Source of the DNA: Chloroflexota bacterium
Lineage (GTDB): Bacteria > Chloroflexota > Dehalococcoidia > Tepidiformales > Tepidiformaceae
Assembly: GCA_025350285.1 (NCBI GenBank)
Contig: JANXYE010000113.1
Span: forward strand, 1-6,004
DNA: 6,004 nucleotides
Direction: 5' to 3'
This document shows, piece by piece, positions 1 through 4,974 of this stretch (position 1 is the first letter of the stretch; every line of letters starts with the position of its first letter). A model generated the notes under the pieces. That model saw nothing but the letters and a program-made list of their open reading frames with translations. It made no database searches and was not told the DNA's origin. Made by a program: the position numbers and the translations under genes.

Positions 1-417
1 GAGGCTCTCACCGCCCTGCCGGAGGCGGGGTATTCCGTGCTGATGCTTGACCTCGACAACTTCAAGCGAGTGAACGACGACTTCGGGCACGCGGAGGGCG
101 ACGCCGCCCTCGTGACCGTCGCCCGGACGCTCTCTGATGGACTGCGCGCGTGCGATCTGCTCACGCGTTACGGGGGCGAGGAGTTCATCGCGCTGCTGCC
201 GGAAACGGGGGCCGGGGATGCGTTGGCGATCGCGAGCGAACTGCGAGAAGCCGTGGCCTGGACTTCGGCCACAACGGTCTCAATTGGCTGTACGACGCGA
301 GGCCACGGCGAACCGGCCGACGCGGTCCTGAAGCGTGCCGACGACCTGCTTCGGCTGGCGAAGCGTTCGGGCAAGAACACCGTGCGGACGGATGAACGGT
401 TGGCGCTGAGCGCCTGA
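1..417 (+). CDS. Diguanylate cyclase (GGDEF domain protein), C-terminal part; 5' end outside the window
   Basis: The frame is open from base 1, so only the last 138 residues of a longer protein are visible. GGDEF domains join two GTP molecules into the second messenger cyclic di-GMP. Seen here are the metal- and substrate-binding stretch DLDNFKRVNDDFGH (about 49-90), the active-site loop GGEEF at 172-186 (GGEEF is an active variant), and an RxxD inhibitory site (R-A-C-D, 145-156) exactly five residues before it. The end of the domain is the usual ADxxLxxAKxxGKN pattern (about 337-378). Because the catalytic and I-site residues are all present, an active, product-inhibited enzyme is likely. 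The sensory or receiver part, which would name the stimulus, is off the left edge. The protein ends 13 residues after the domain. Codon use matches the neighbours. Family assignment is firm; physiological role is unknown. Confidence 0.95.
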   Translation, partial: EALTALPEAGYSVLMLDLDNFKRVNDDFGHAEGDAALVTVARTLSDGLRACDLLTRYGGEEFIALLPETGAGDALAIASELREAVAWTSATTVSIGCTTRGHGEPADAVLKRADDLLRLAKRSGKNTVRTDERLALSA

Positions 418-455
418 GCACCGCGCCCGAGTCGCCCATCGGCCAGTGTCCGTCC

Positions 456-461
456 TACACT
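456..461 (+). promoter_or_regulatory. Possible -10 element (TACACT) for the YebC gene
   Basis: TACACT fits the TANNNT core of a -10 hexamer and would start transcription near base 468, about 30 bases before the ATG at 497. No convincing -35 box lies at 16-18 bases upstream. The gap between the cyclase stop and the YebC start is only 79 bases, so read-through from the cyclase gene is also possible. Confidence 0.25.
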
Positions 462-496
462 CCAACAACACGCACCAACGAAGAGGACGGGCCGGT

Positions 497-1246
497 ATGT
501 CTGGACACTCCAAGTGGGCCACGATAAAGCGCGCGAAAGGAATCACGGACGCGAAGCGCGGGGCGGTATTTACGAAGCTGTCGCGCGAGATCATCATCGC
601 CGCCAAACAGGGCGGCGGTGATGCGGGTATGAACCTCAAACTGCGAATGGCGGTATCCCGGGCCAAGGCCCAGAACATGCCGAACGAAAACATCGAACGC
701 GCCATCGCGAAGGCGACGGGGGCGGCAGGCGAGGAGCAGCTCGACGAAATTACGTACGAAGGGTATGGCCCGGGCGGGGTCGCAATCCTCATCGCGGTGC
801 TGACGGACAACCGCAACCGGACGGTGGCCGAGATTCGTCACCGCTTCAGCCGCTCCGGCGGGAACCTCGGCGAAACCGGCTCGGTCGGCTGGCAGTTCGA
901 ACCGAAGGGCGTGATTTCGATCCCGCTCGATGGTTCGGACGCCGACGAGGTGGCGCTGCTCGCCATCGACGCGGGCGCCGACGACGTGAACGTCGACGAA
1001 CAAACGATCGAAGTGCAAACCACCCCGGCCAACCTCGAGGCGGTGCGCAAGGCTCTCGAAGCGAACAAGCTGAACATCGAAAACGCGGACTTCGAGATGA
1101 TCCCGAAGACGTTGATGGAAGTGGACGAGAAGGCGGCCCACCAGGTGTTGAGGCTGATCGACCAACTGGAGGACCTCGAGGACGTGCAGCGGGTCTATTC
1201 GAACGCGGACATCAGCGACGCGGCGATGGAGTCGTACGAGGGCTAA
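497..1246 (+). CDS. yebC: YebC/PmpR/TACO1 family protein
   Basis: A complete 249-residue protein, the normal length for the family. It opens with the family signature MSGHSKWATIK, which fixes the start at 497 rather than at an in-frame start at 446; AGAGGA at 482-487 serves as ribosome binding site, about 10 bases upstream. Other signatures are DAKRGAVFTKLSREI (residues 18-32), the helix with NMPNENIERAI (60-70), YEGYGPGGVA (87-96), and SGGNLGETGSVGW (120-132). YebC proteins were first described as DNA-binding regulators (PmpR in Pseudomonas). The mitochondrial homologue TACO1 is a translation activator, and family members have been linked to translation through difficult sequences such as polyproline, so a role on the ribosome is at least as likely as one on DNA. 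In many bacteria the gene sits beside ruvC; here it does not, being followed by a convergent gene 23 bases away. Nothing is missing or unusual in the protein. Confidence 0.97.
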   Translation: MSGHSKWATIKRAKGITDAKRGAVFTKLSREIIIAAKQGGGDAGMNLKLRMAVSRAKAQNMPNENIERAIAKATGAAGEEQLDEITYEGYGPGGVAILIAVLTDNRNRTVAEIRHRFSRSGGNLGETGSVGWQFEPKGVISIPLDGSDADEVALLAIDAGADDVNVDEQTIEVQTTPANLEAVRKALEANKLNIENADFEMIPKTLMEVDEKAAHQVLRLIDQLEDLEDVQRVYSNADISDAAMESYEG

Positions 1247-1269
1247 CGGGGCTCGCGACGATATGTTGG

Positions 1270-1830
1270 CTATGGATCGCGGTACAGTTCGCGAGTCTGA
1301 GCGTCTTGCTGATTGAGGTCCGCGCGAAGATCTCTGAGTCGGTGGCTCAGGTCCCAAATCTCGCACCAGCGCTCGACGTACTCCCAGTCGATATCGGGGC
1401 GAGCGCCCAGATCCAGCAGATCGCGATGATCTTTGCGCCGGTTTGCGATCAGCTGCATGACGAGGACATCCTCGGGCGTCGCCACGAGGAGCACTTGGCC
1501 CTTCTCGATCGGCTTCCCTCGCGTAAGCATCTCTTCTTGGAACGGAGTCTTGGCGGCCTGGAACTCGACCACGGTGCCGTCCGGGTGAGTCATCTGGACA
1601 AAGTCCGGACCGGATGGCGCATTCGGCTCCTGATTGCGCGTGATTTCGTAACCGCGCGCGATGAGGTCATCGACGACGCGCCGGAACGGGATCGGGTCGG
1701 CGGCCACCGCAAAGTCGAAATCGAACGTCGTCCGGGGCTCGGCCCAAAAGTTGCGGGCGTGCCCTCCGATCACTACCGCCGGCAGCCCGGCAACTTCCAG
1801 CAACGTCGAAAACGAGCGGAGCCAGTCCAT
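1270..1830 (-). CDS. Nucleotidyltransferase-fold protein (DUF6036/AbiEii-like), possible partner of the upstream small protein
   Basis: 186 residues from the ATG at 1830. The N-terminal half shows a DNA polymerase beta-type nucleotidyltransferase active site: GGHA (residues 22-25), then RTTFDFDF (33-40) carrying the DxD metal-binding pair D37/D39, and a likely third acidic residue E89 in VVEF. The end of the fold is ATPEDVLVMQLIANRRKDHRDLLDL, which matches the PEDL...KL.A.R.KD..D pattern of the family except that the usual Lys is Gln. Such proteins transfer nucleotides to proteins or tRNA and often act as toxins or antitoxins, but the substrate here cannot be told. Start choice: an ATG at 1899 would add 23 residues but overlap the upstream gene by 56 bases. 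The ATG at 1830 lies 13 bases after the upstream stop with a GAGCAGG stretch in front, so I prefer it. The close spacing implies co-translation with the 102-residue protein. Fold is confident, function is not. Confidence 0.8.
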   Translation of the reverse strand: MDWLRSFSTLLEVAGLPAVVIGGHARNFWAEPRTTFDFDFAVAADPIPFRRVVDDLIARGYEITRNQEPNAPSGPDFVQMTHPDGTVVEFQAAKTPFQEEMLTRGKPIEKGQVLLVATPEDVLVMQLIANRRKDHRDLLDLGARPDIDWEYVERWCEIWDLSHRLRDLRADLNQQDAQTRELYRDP

Positions 1831-1843
1831 GGCTTCGGCCTGC

Positions 1844-2152
1844 TCAAGGGCGATAGAAGCCAAGTTGCTTCGCCCTTTCGTAGAACGGCGACGGGTCATC
1901 CTGGCGCTCGGACCACGTTGGAACGTGGCTGTATCGCCAGTTCATGAAGACGCTATAGGCCAGACGCTCGTTCGCGCCGCGGGCCATGTGACGTTCAAGC
2001 GCCTCAATGTGACCCTCGTGCTTCCAACGACCGATCTTGCGGAAGTGCTCGCGTTCTCGTTCGGTGGCCTTCTGAATGGGCGGCCGATCGGCGTCGCCGT
2101 CTGCGGGAGACTCGACCAATCCGGGGCCGGAGGTCGTTTCCGTTTGTGCCAT
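1844..2152 (-). CDS. Hypothetical 102-residue protein, probably paired with the nucleotidyltransferase
   Basis: Not recognised. The protein has an acidic, disordered-looking first 25 residues, then a strongly charged helical stretch (ATEREREHFRKIGRWKHEG, about residues 29-47, and ALERHMARGANERL, about 51-64), and a compact C-terminus ending YERAKQLGFYRP. It has no membrane segment, signal peptide or Cys. The frame stays open upstream to 2404, but that part is antisense-like shadow of no merit in the HxlR gene. I chose the ATG at 2152 because TATACT lies 7 bases before it, fitting a leaderless start. The stop is 13 bases before the nucleotidyltransferase ATG. Small charged proteins encoded just before an MNT-like or AbiEii-like enzyme are often the partner in a toxin-antitoxin pair, and that is my working inference. 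The protein itself carries no diagnostic motif, so this is unproven. Confidence 0.65.
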   Translation of the reverse strand: MAQTETTSGPGLVESPADGDADRPPIQKATEREREHFRKIGRWKHEGHIEALERHMARGANERLAYSVFMNWRYSHVPTWSERQDDPSPFYERAKQLGFYRP

Positions 2153-2158
2153 GAACTC

Positions 2159-2187
2159 AGTATACGGCGTGCGGAGCCGCCCCGGAA
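2159..2187 (-). promoter_or_regulatory. Possible leaderless promoter of the 102-residue protein gene
   Basis: On the minus strand a TATACT hexamer (2159-2164) ends six bases before the ATG, so the predicted transcription start coincides with the A of the start codon. A poor -35 candidate, TTCCGG (2182-2187), lies 17 bases upstream. No Shine-Dalgarno sequence precedes the ATG. This would allow the pair to be expressed separately from the HxlR gene, whose stop is 38 bases away. The -10 match is good, the -35 is weak. Confidence 0.4.
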
Positions 2188-2190
2188 CGC

Positions 2191-2907
2191 CTACTGGCTG
2201 AGGAAGCAGCCCTGGATCGCGGCCGCGACAACGGTTGAGCCGTGAAGCGTGCCGCATTCCTCTGGCGTGGCTTCGCCGCGGAGGAACTGGAAGAAGCCCT
2301 GGGTGGTGGCGACGAGCCGGATATCGGCCGATTCCAGCACACGGCGACGGGGGCGGATGCGGCCATCGCGGATCTCGAACGACCAGGTGTTGCAGTCCGC
2401 GCAATCGCTGATCTCAATGACCATGCTGGCGGAGAGGTCTCCCGCGCGATCCGGCTGGAACCAGAAGGCGGGTACCACCCGGACAGCAAAATCGGTCGAG
2501 ACATCTATCCCGACCGACGTAAGCGTGAGTGGCTGAAGGAATTGCTGACCCCACGACATCAGCGAAAGGAGAATCGGGCGGACGGCCCAGCCCTGTTCGG
2601 TGAGCGTGTAATCGACACGGGGGGGGAGCTCTTTGTGGTACGTGCGTTGGACGAGGCCGTCGGCTTCGAGCCGCTTAAGCCGGTCCGAAAGGACGTTGGG
2701 CGACATACCTGCGCAGTTTTCCATGATATCGGAGTAGCGACTCAGCCCGGACATGAGGTCACGAAGGATGAGAAGGGTCCAGCGGTCGCCGAGAACGCTG
2801 AGCGTTTGGGCTATGAGACAGGGCTGGTTGTAGGTCTTCCGTCCGGGATCCGGCACGTTGGCGGTGGCGGGGCGCTCTAGCAGGGCGGTAGCGGAAGGTT
2901 TATTCAT
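2191..2907 (-). CDS. HxlR family winged-helix transcriptional regulator with C-terminal SCP2-like domain
   Basis: 238 residues. Residues about 27-125 are a typical HxlR winged helix: C30 then TLSVLGDRWTLLILRDL, the recognition-helix region MSPNVLSDRLKRLEADGLV (68-86), and the wing with PPRVDYTLTEQG (95-106). HxlR proteins are dimeric DNA binders that usually repress a neighbouring gene, and several (YodB, HypR) sense electrophiles or oxidants through an N-terminal Cys; C30 is at that conserved place. Residues about 135-236 look like an SCP2-type lipid-binding domain (SADIRLVATTQGFFQFLRGE...), which is known fused to HxlR heads and suggests a hydrophobic ligand. This half has a CxxC (C169, C172), plus C218 and C234. 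The gene is divergent from the 62-residue gene, with repeat elements between them, so that gene and the regulator itself are the likely targets. The start at 2907 has no clear Shine-Dalgarno. Family is sure; the ligand is not known. Confidence 0.92.
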   Translation of the reverse strand: MNKPSATALLERPATANVPDPGRKTYNQPCLIAQTLSVLGDRWTLLILRDLMSGLSRYSDIMENCAGMSPNVLSDRLKRLEADGLVQRTYHKELPPRVDYTLTEQGWAVRPILLSLMSWGQQFLQPLTLTSVGIDVSTDFAVRVVPAFWFQPDRAGDLSASMVIEISDCADCNTWSFEIRDGRIRPRRRVLESADIRLVATTQGFFQFLRGEATPEECGTLHGSTVVAAAIQGCFLSQ

Positions 2908-2908
2908 T

Positions 2909-2925
2909 CGATAGCACCAACACTA
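2909..2925. repeat. 17-base direct repeat, copy 1 (likely operator half-site)
   Basis: CGATAGCACCAACACTA, 15 of 17 bases identical to the copy at 2975-2991. It contains an imperfect dyad TAGC-N6-ACTA. It lies between the HxlR start codon and the forward -35 box at 2926, so a protein bound here could block the regulator's own start site and contact polymerase at the divergent promoter. Confidence 0.6.
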
Positions 2926-2953
2926 TTGACATGATAGCAGGGTTTGCTAGACT
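2926..2953 (+). promoter_or_regulatory. Promoter of the 62-residue protein gene
   Basis: A perfect TTGACA -35 box (2926-2931), a 16-base spacer, and TAGACT (2948-2953, four of six matches to TATAAT) as -10. Transcription would start near 2960, leaving an untranslated leader of about 92 bases that contains the inverted repeat 2962-2984 and repeat copy 2. This is the best sigma-70-type promoter in the window. Confidence 0.65.
2931..2936 (-). promoter_or_regulatory. Possible -10 element (TATCAT) of the HxlR gene
   Basis: Minus-strand TATCAT matches TATAAT at five of six positions and predicts a start near 2924, about 17 bases before the ATG. No -35 match is evident at normal spacing. It overlaps the spacer of the forward promoter, so the two promoters share the same DNA face and probably compete. 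Confidence 0.4.
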
Positions 2954-2961
2954 GTGCCTGC

Positions 2962-2984
2962 GGTACTACGGAACCGATAGTACC
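2962..2984. promoter_or_regulatory. Perfect 7-bp inverted repeat, candidate operator in the 5' leader
   Basis: GGTACTA (2962-2968) and TAGTACC (2978-2984) are exact reverse complements around a 9-base centre. The site begins just after the predicted start of transcription of the 62-residue gene and its right arm overlaps repeat copy 2. TACT/AGTA half-sites of this sort are reported for HxlR regulators such as YodB, which makes the adjacent HxlR protein the obvious candidate binder. It could also form a leader RNA hairpin. Confidence 0.55.
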
Positions 2985-2991
2985 AGCACTA
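2975..2991. repeat. 17-base direct repeat, copy 2 (likely operator half-site)
   Basis: CGATAGTACCAGCACTA, the second copy, 66 bases downstream of copy 1. It contains a perfect short dyad TAGT-N6-ACTA. Its place in the leader of the 62-residue gene would suit a roadblock or a second operator bound together with copy 1. Confidence 0.6.
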
Positions 2992-3037
2992 GCCACTCGT
3001 TAGCCTAGCCCAAAACTTTGGCGCGAGTCAACCGAAC

Positions 3038-3043
3038 AGGAGG
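3038..3043 (+). promoter_or_regulatory. Consensus Shine-Dalgarno (AGGAGG)
   Basis: Full AGGAGG, 8 bases before the ATG at 3052. It is the strongest ribosome binding site in the window and fixes the start of the 62-residue protein; other genes here have weak sites or none. Confidence 0.85.
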
Positions 3044-3051
3044 ATCCAGCG

Positions 3052-3240
3052 ATGGCCACTTTGACCGTCACCCCCACCGCGGGCGTCAAGCCCGACCACT
3101 TCCACCGCTGGCGCATCGACGAGCCGAACGGCCCCGTGAGCACGGGCGTCTGCAGGGTCTGCGGTACGACCAAGGACTTCAAGAACTGGCTCGCCGATGG
3201 CGACTTCATCACGAATGAAGAGCACCGTATGGCCGCCTAG
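3052..3240 (+). CDS. Small HxH...CxxC protein of unknown function (62 residues)
   Basis: A 62-residue soluble protein with a near-ideal promoter and ribosome binding site. The core is HFHRW (residues 16-20), DEPNGPVSTGVC (23-34), CRVCG (34-38) and DFKNW (42-46). Two His (H16, H18) and two Cys (C34, C37) could hold one zinc ion as a miniature zinc ribbon, though only one CxxC is present. I associate the HxW...PNGP.S.GVC..CG...F.N pattern with uncharacterised small proteins of Chloroflexota; that is recollection, not a search result. There is no signal peptide, membrane segment or known catalytic motif. It is divergent from the HxlR regulator and separated from it by paired repeats, so its expression is probably controlled by that regulator. 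A strong terminator follows, so it is a single-gene transcript. It may be a nucleic-acid or protein adaptor, but no function can be assigned. Confidence 0.85.
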   Translation: MATLTVTPTAGVKPDHFHRWRIDEPNGPVSTGVCRVCGTTKDFKNWLADGDFITNEEHRMAA

Positions 3241-3263
3241 CCGAACTCCGCCGCACCTTCGCT

Positions 3264-3286
3264 CGTGGCGCTCTCTCCGCGCCACG
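3264..3286 (+). other. Hairpin downstream of the 62-residue gene
   Basis: Perfect 8-bp arms CGTGGCGC and GCGCCACG around a 7-base loop, 23 bases after the stop codon. No T-run follows, so on its own it is not a classic terminator. It may stabilise the 3' end of the message or help the second hairpin just downstream. Confidence 0.5.
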
Positions 3287-3297
3287 GGCGGTTCATG

Positions 3298-3337
3298 GGC
3301 CGCCGTTCGATTCCCTCGGGAACGACGGCGGCCTTTT
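3298..3337 (+). terminator. Rho-independent terminator of the 62-residue gene
   Basis: Perfect 9-bp arms GGCCGCCGT (3298-3306) and ACGGCGGCC (3325-3333) followed at once by TTTT, then CGGTTT. An inner GTTC/GAAC pairing can shorten the loop. The T-run lies only on the forward side, so it ends transcription from the 62-residue gene and does not serve the convergent membrane-protein gene. Confidence 0.8.
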
Positions 3338-3375
3338 CGGTTTACGAAGTGGGCCGACGGAGCCGACCGCTCCTG

Positions 3376-3615
3376 CTACGAGACGATCGCGGCCACCGCT
3401 AACCATCCCCAGCCGCCGATGGCGAGCCCGAACAGCCCCGCAGCGAAGGTGACGGCTCGTGGAAGGAGCGCGAAGCCCGCGAGCGACATGGCCGACCCGG
3501 CGATAACGAACAGGGCACCGATTTCCGTGAACGCGGCCAGCCACCCGCCGGCCTGGAGCAGCGGGCCCGCTGTCAGCGCCAGAATCGTCCAGAATCGTCG
3601 ATCCCGGTCCTCCAC
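3376..3615 (-). CDS. Small integral membrane protein, function unknown (79 residues)
   Basis: Not recognised. After a charged start (MEDRDRRF) there are three hydrophobic segments, about residues 9-29, 31-52 and 55-77, rich in Ala, Gly, Leu and Trp, with almost no polar residues between. It is therefore an inner-membrane protein with its N-terminus probably inside by the positive-inside rule. The start is a GTG at 3615 with GAGGCG about 8 bases upstream. The frame stays open for about 160 bases further upstream and reads protein-like (DGEATRAWEQRKRG...), but I find no ATG, GTG or TTG there. It lies 139 bases downstream of the CoA-transferase on the same strand and may be transcribed with it or from a weak promoter (TACACT at 3704-3709). 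Codon use is normal. That it is a gene is likely; its function is open. Confidence 0.6.
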   Translation of the reverse strand: MEDRDRRFWTILALTAGPLLQAGGWLAAFTEIGALFVIAGSAMSLAGFALLPRAVTFAAGLFGLAIGGWGWLAVAAIVS

Positions 3616-3754
3616 GACTTCGCCTCGCTTCCGCTGCTCCCACGCGCGCGTCGCTTCTCCGTCAAGGAACGCGGCCGACGCAACCCGGCATCGACCGCGT
3701 GCGAGTGTACCATCCGCCGAACCAGATAGGGCGGTGACTCCATCCCGGTGGGGC

Positions 3755-4936
3755 TCAGATTGCCCCCAGCTCCGTCAGGCGGGCGAGTTCAGCCTCGCTG
3801 ATGCCGAGACTGCCAAAGACTTCGGCGTTGTGCTCGCCCAGGTGCGGTGCGCGGTGCGCGACCCGGCCCGGCGTCTCCGTGAGCCGCGGGACGATGCCTG
3901 GCTGAAGGATGGGCCCGTGTTCGGTCGCGGTCTCGACGCTCAGGATCTGGTCGCGCGCGGCGTACTGCTCGTCCGCCACAATGTCGACGACGCTAAACAC
4001 CTTCGCGGCCGGGATGCCGTTCGCGTCGAAGAGCGCCTGGCACTCGGCAAGCGTGCGGACGGCTATCCAGCCGCCGAGGATGGCGTGGATTGCGGCGTAG
4101 TTGCCCTGGAGCTTGCGGCGCGTCGCGAAGCGTTCGTCCTTCAAGAGTTCCGGTTGGCCGATGGTGTCACACAGCCGGGTGAAGGCGCGTTGCGTCGTGC
4201 AGTTGACGACGAGGAAGTGGCCATCGGAGGTCGTGAACTGCTCGGCCGGCACAACCCCCGGGATGTAGTTGCCAGAGCGTTCGCGTCCCTGACCGGTGAC
4301 GCCGTAGCCGGCCGCGTAGGTGCCGCTCATCCGCCAGGCGGCTTCATAGAGGGCAACATCCACATCCTGGCCGCGACCTGTGACGTTGCGCGCCTGGAGG
4401 GCGACCATCGCGCCGAACGCCGCGAACGTGCCGGCGCCGTAGTCGGCGATGAAGTAGCCGGGGCGCACCGGGGGGCGGTCGGCGTAGCCGGTGGTGTAGG
4501 TCATCCCGGAAAAGGCGAGCGCGACGCGGTCAAACGACGCACGGTCCTTGTACGGCCCGGTCTGGCCGTAGCCGCTAATGCGCACGCAAACGAGCCGCGG
4601 GTTCGTTTCGCGAAGGTTATCCGGACCGACGCCCCAGCCTTCGAGGGTGCCGGGGCGAAAATTCTCGACGAGGATGTCGGCGGTGTCCGTGAGCTTGCGG
4701 AAGAGCGCCGTGCCCTCCGGGTGGTGGAGGTCAATCGTCACGGATTTCGACCCGCGGTTGTCCTGCCAGAATGAAAGGTTGTCGCGGTTGGGGTCGCCGA
4801 CGCCGGGCTGTTCGACCTTGATCACTTCCGCGCCGAATTCGGCGAGGAGCGTCGAGCAGTAGGGTGCGGCGAGAATCTGGCCGGTGGACACCACCCGGAT
4901 GCCCTCCAGCGCGCGCGGGAGTTGGGCTTCAGTCAT
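3755..4936 (-). CDS. Class III CoA-transferase (CaiB/BaiF family)
   Basis: 393 residues, the standard length for the family. These homodimeric enzymes move coenzyme A between carboxylic acids through an enzyme-bound acyl anhydride on an aspartate. Hallmarks in order: LEGIRVVSTGQILAAPYCSTLLAEFGAEVIKVE (about residues 10-42), the NRGSKSVTIDL stretch (60-70), ADILVENFRPGTLEGWG (86-102), ISGYGQTGPYKDRASFD (120-136), and IADYGAG (163-169) with D165 as the expected catalytic Asp. The C-terminal half has the VPAEQFTTSDGHF beta segment and LFDANGIPAAKV (302-313). Frame remains open upstream to 5515, but that is the antisense of the alkyltransferase-like gene; the family N-terminus fixes the start at 4936. 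TATTAT lies 8 bases before the ATG and no Shine-Dalgarno is seen. Substrate cannot be told from sequence; oxalate, carnitine, bile acid and aromatic acid enzymes all share these motifs. No acyl-CoA dehydrogenase or ligase is adjacent. Confidence 0.95.
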   Translation of the reverse strand: MTEAQLPRALEGIRVVSTGQILAAPYCSTLLAEFGAEVIKVEQPGVGDPNRDNLSFWQDNRGSKSVTIDLHHPEGTALFRKLTDTADILVENFRPGTLEGWGVGPDNLRETNPRLVCVRISGYGQTGPYKDRASFDRVALAFSGMTYTTGYADRPPVRPGYFIADYGAGTFAAFGAMVALQARNVTGRGQDVDVALYEAAWRMSGTYAAGYGVTGQGRERSGNYIPGVVPAEQFTTSDGHFLVVNCTTQRAFTRLCDTIGQPELLKDERFATRRKLQGNYAAIHAILGGWIAVRTLAECQALFDANGIPAAKVFSVVDIVADEQYAARDQILSVETATEHGPILQPGIVPRLTETPGRVAHRAPHLGEHNAEVFGSLGISEAELARLTELGAI

Positions 4937-4943
4937 GGTCAGC

Positions 4944-4958
4944 GATAATAGGGGAGAG
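4944..4958 (+). promoter_or_regulatory. Possible -10 element and ribosome binding site of the alkyltransferase-like gene
   Basis: GATAAT (4944-4949) fits a -10 box on five of six bases and GGGGAGAG (4951-4958) is a usable Shine-Dalgarno just before the ATG at 4961. Both lie in the 24-base gap, back to back with the CoA-transferase promoter. If this -10 is used the leader is extremely short, so the ribosome site would sit at the very 5' end; a start further upstream, inside the CoA-transferase gene, is the alternative. Confidence 0.35.
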
Positions 4959-4974
4959 CCATGCACCAGCCCAA
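4945..4974 (-). promoter_or_regulatory. Probable near-leaderless promoter of the CoA-transferase gene
   Basis: Minus-strand TATTAT (4945-4950, five of six matches) with TTGGGC (4969-4974) 18 bases upstream as -35. The predicted start falls within about three bases of the ATG at 4936, and there is no Shine-Dalgarno. The -35 lies inside the first codons of the divergent alkyltransferase-like gene. Confidence 0.5.

Noticed and set aside
446..496. Earlier in-frame start of YebC
   Set aside because: The conserved family N-terminus MSGHSKW starts at 497 and has its own ribosome binding site.
455..1366. Minus-strand open frame of 303 codons opposite YebC
   Set aside because: The plus-strand YebC is unmistakable; this frame has no family motif and is a complement artefact.
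2242..2880. Plus-strand frame of 212 codons opposite the HxlR gene
   Set aside because: The HxlR winged-helix motifs are on the minus strand; the plus frame has no motif or ribosome site.
3750..3766. GGGGC/GCCCC hairpin at the end of the CoA-transferase, considered as its terminator
   Set aside because: Five-bp stem overlapping the stop codon with no T-run in the minus direction.
3197..4774. Long plus-strand open frame of 525 codons opposite the CoA-transferase
   Set aside because: It is antisense to a certain CoA-transferase gene, crosses the strong terminator, and has Arg/Ala-rich composition typical of shadow frames in GC-rich DNA.
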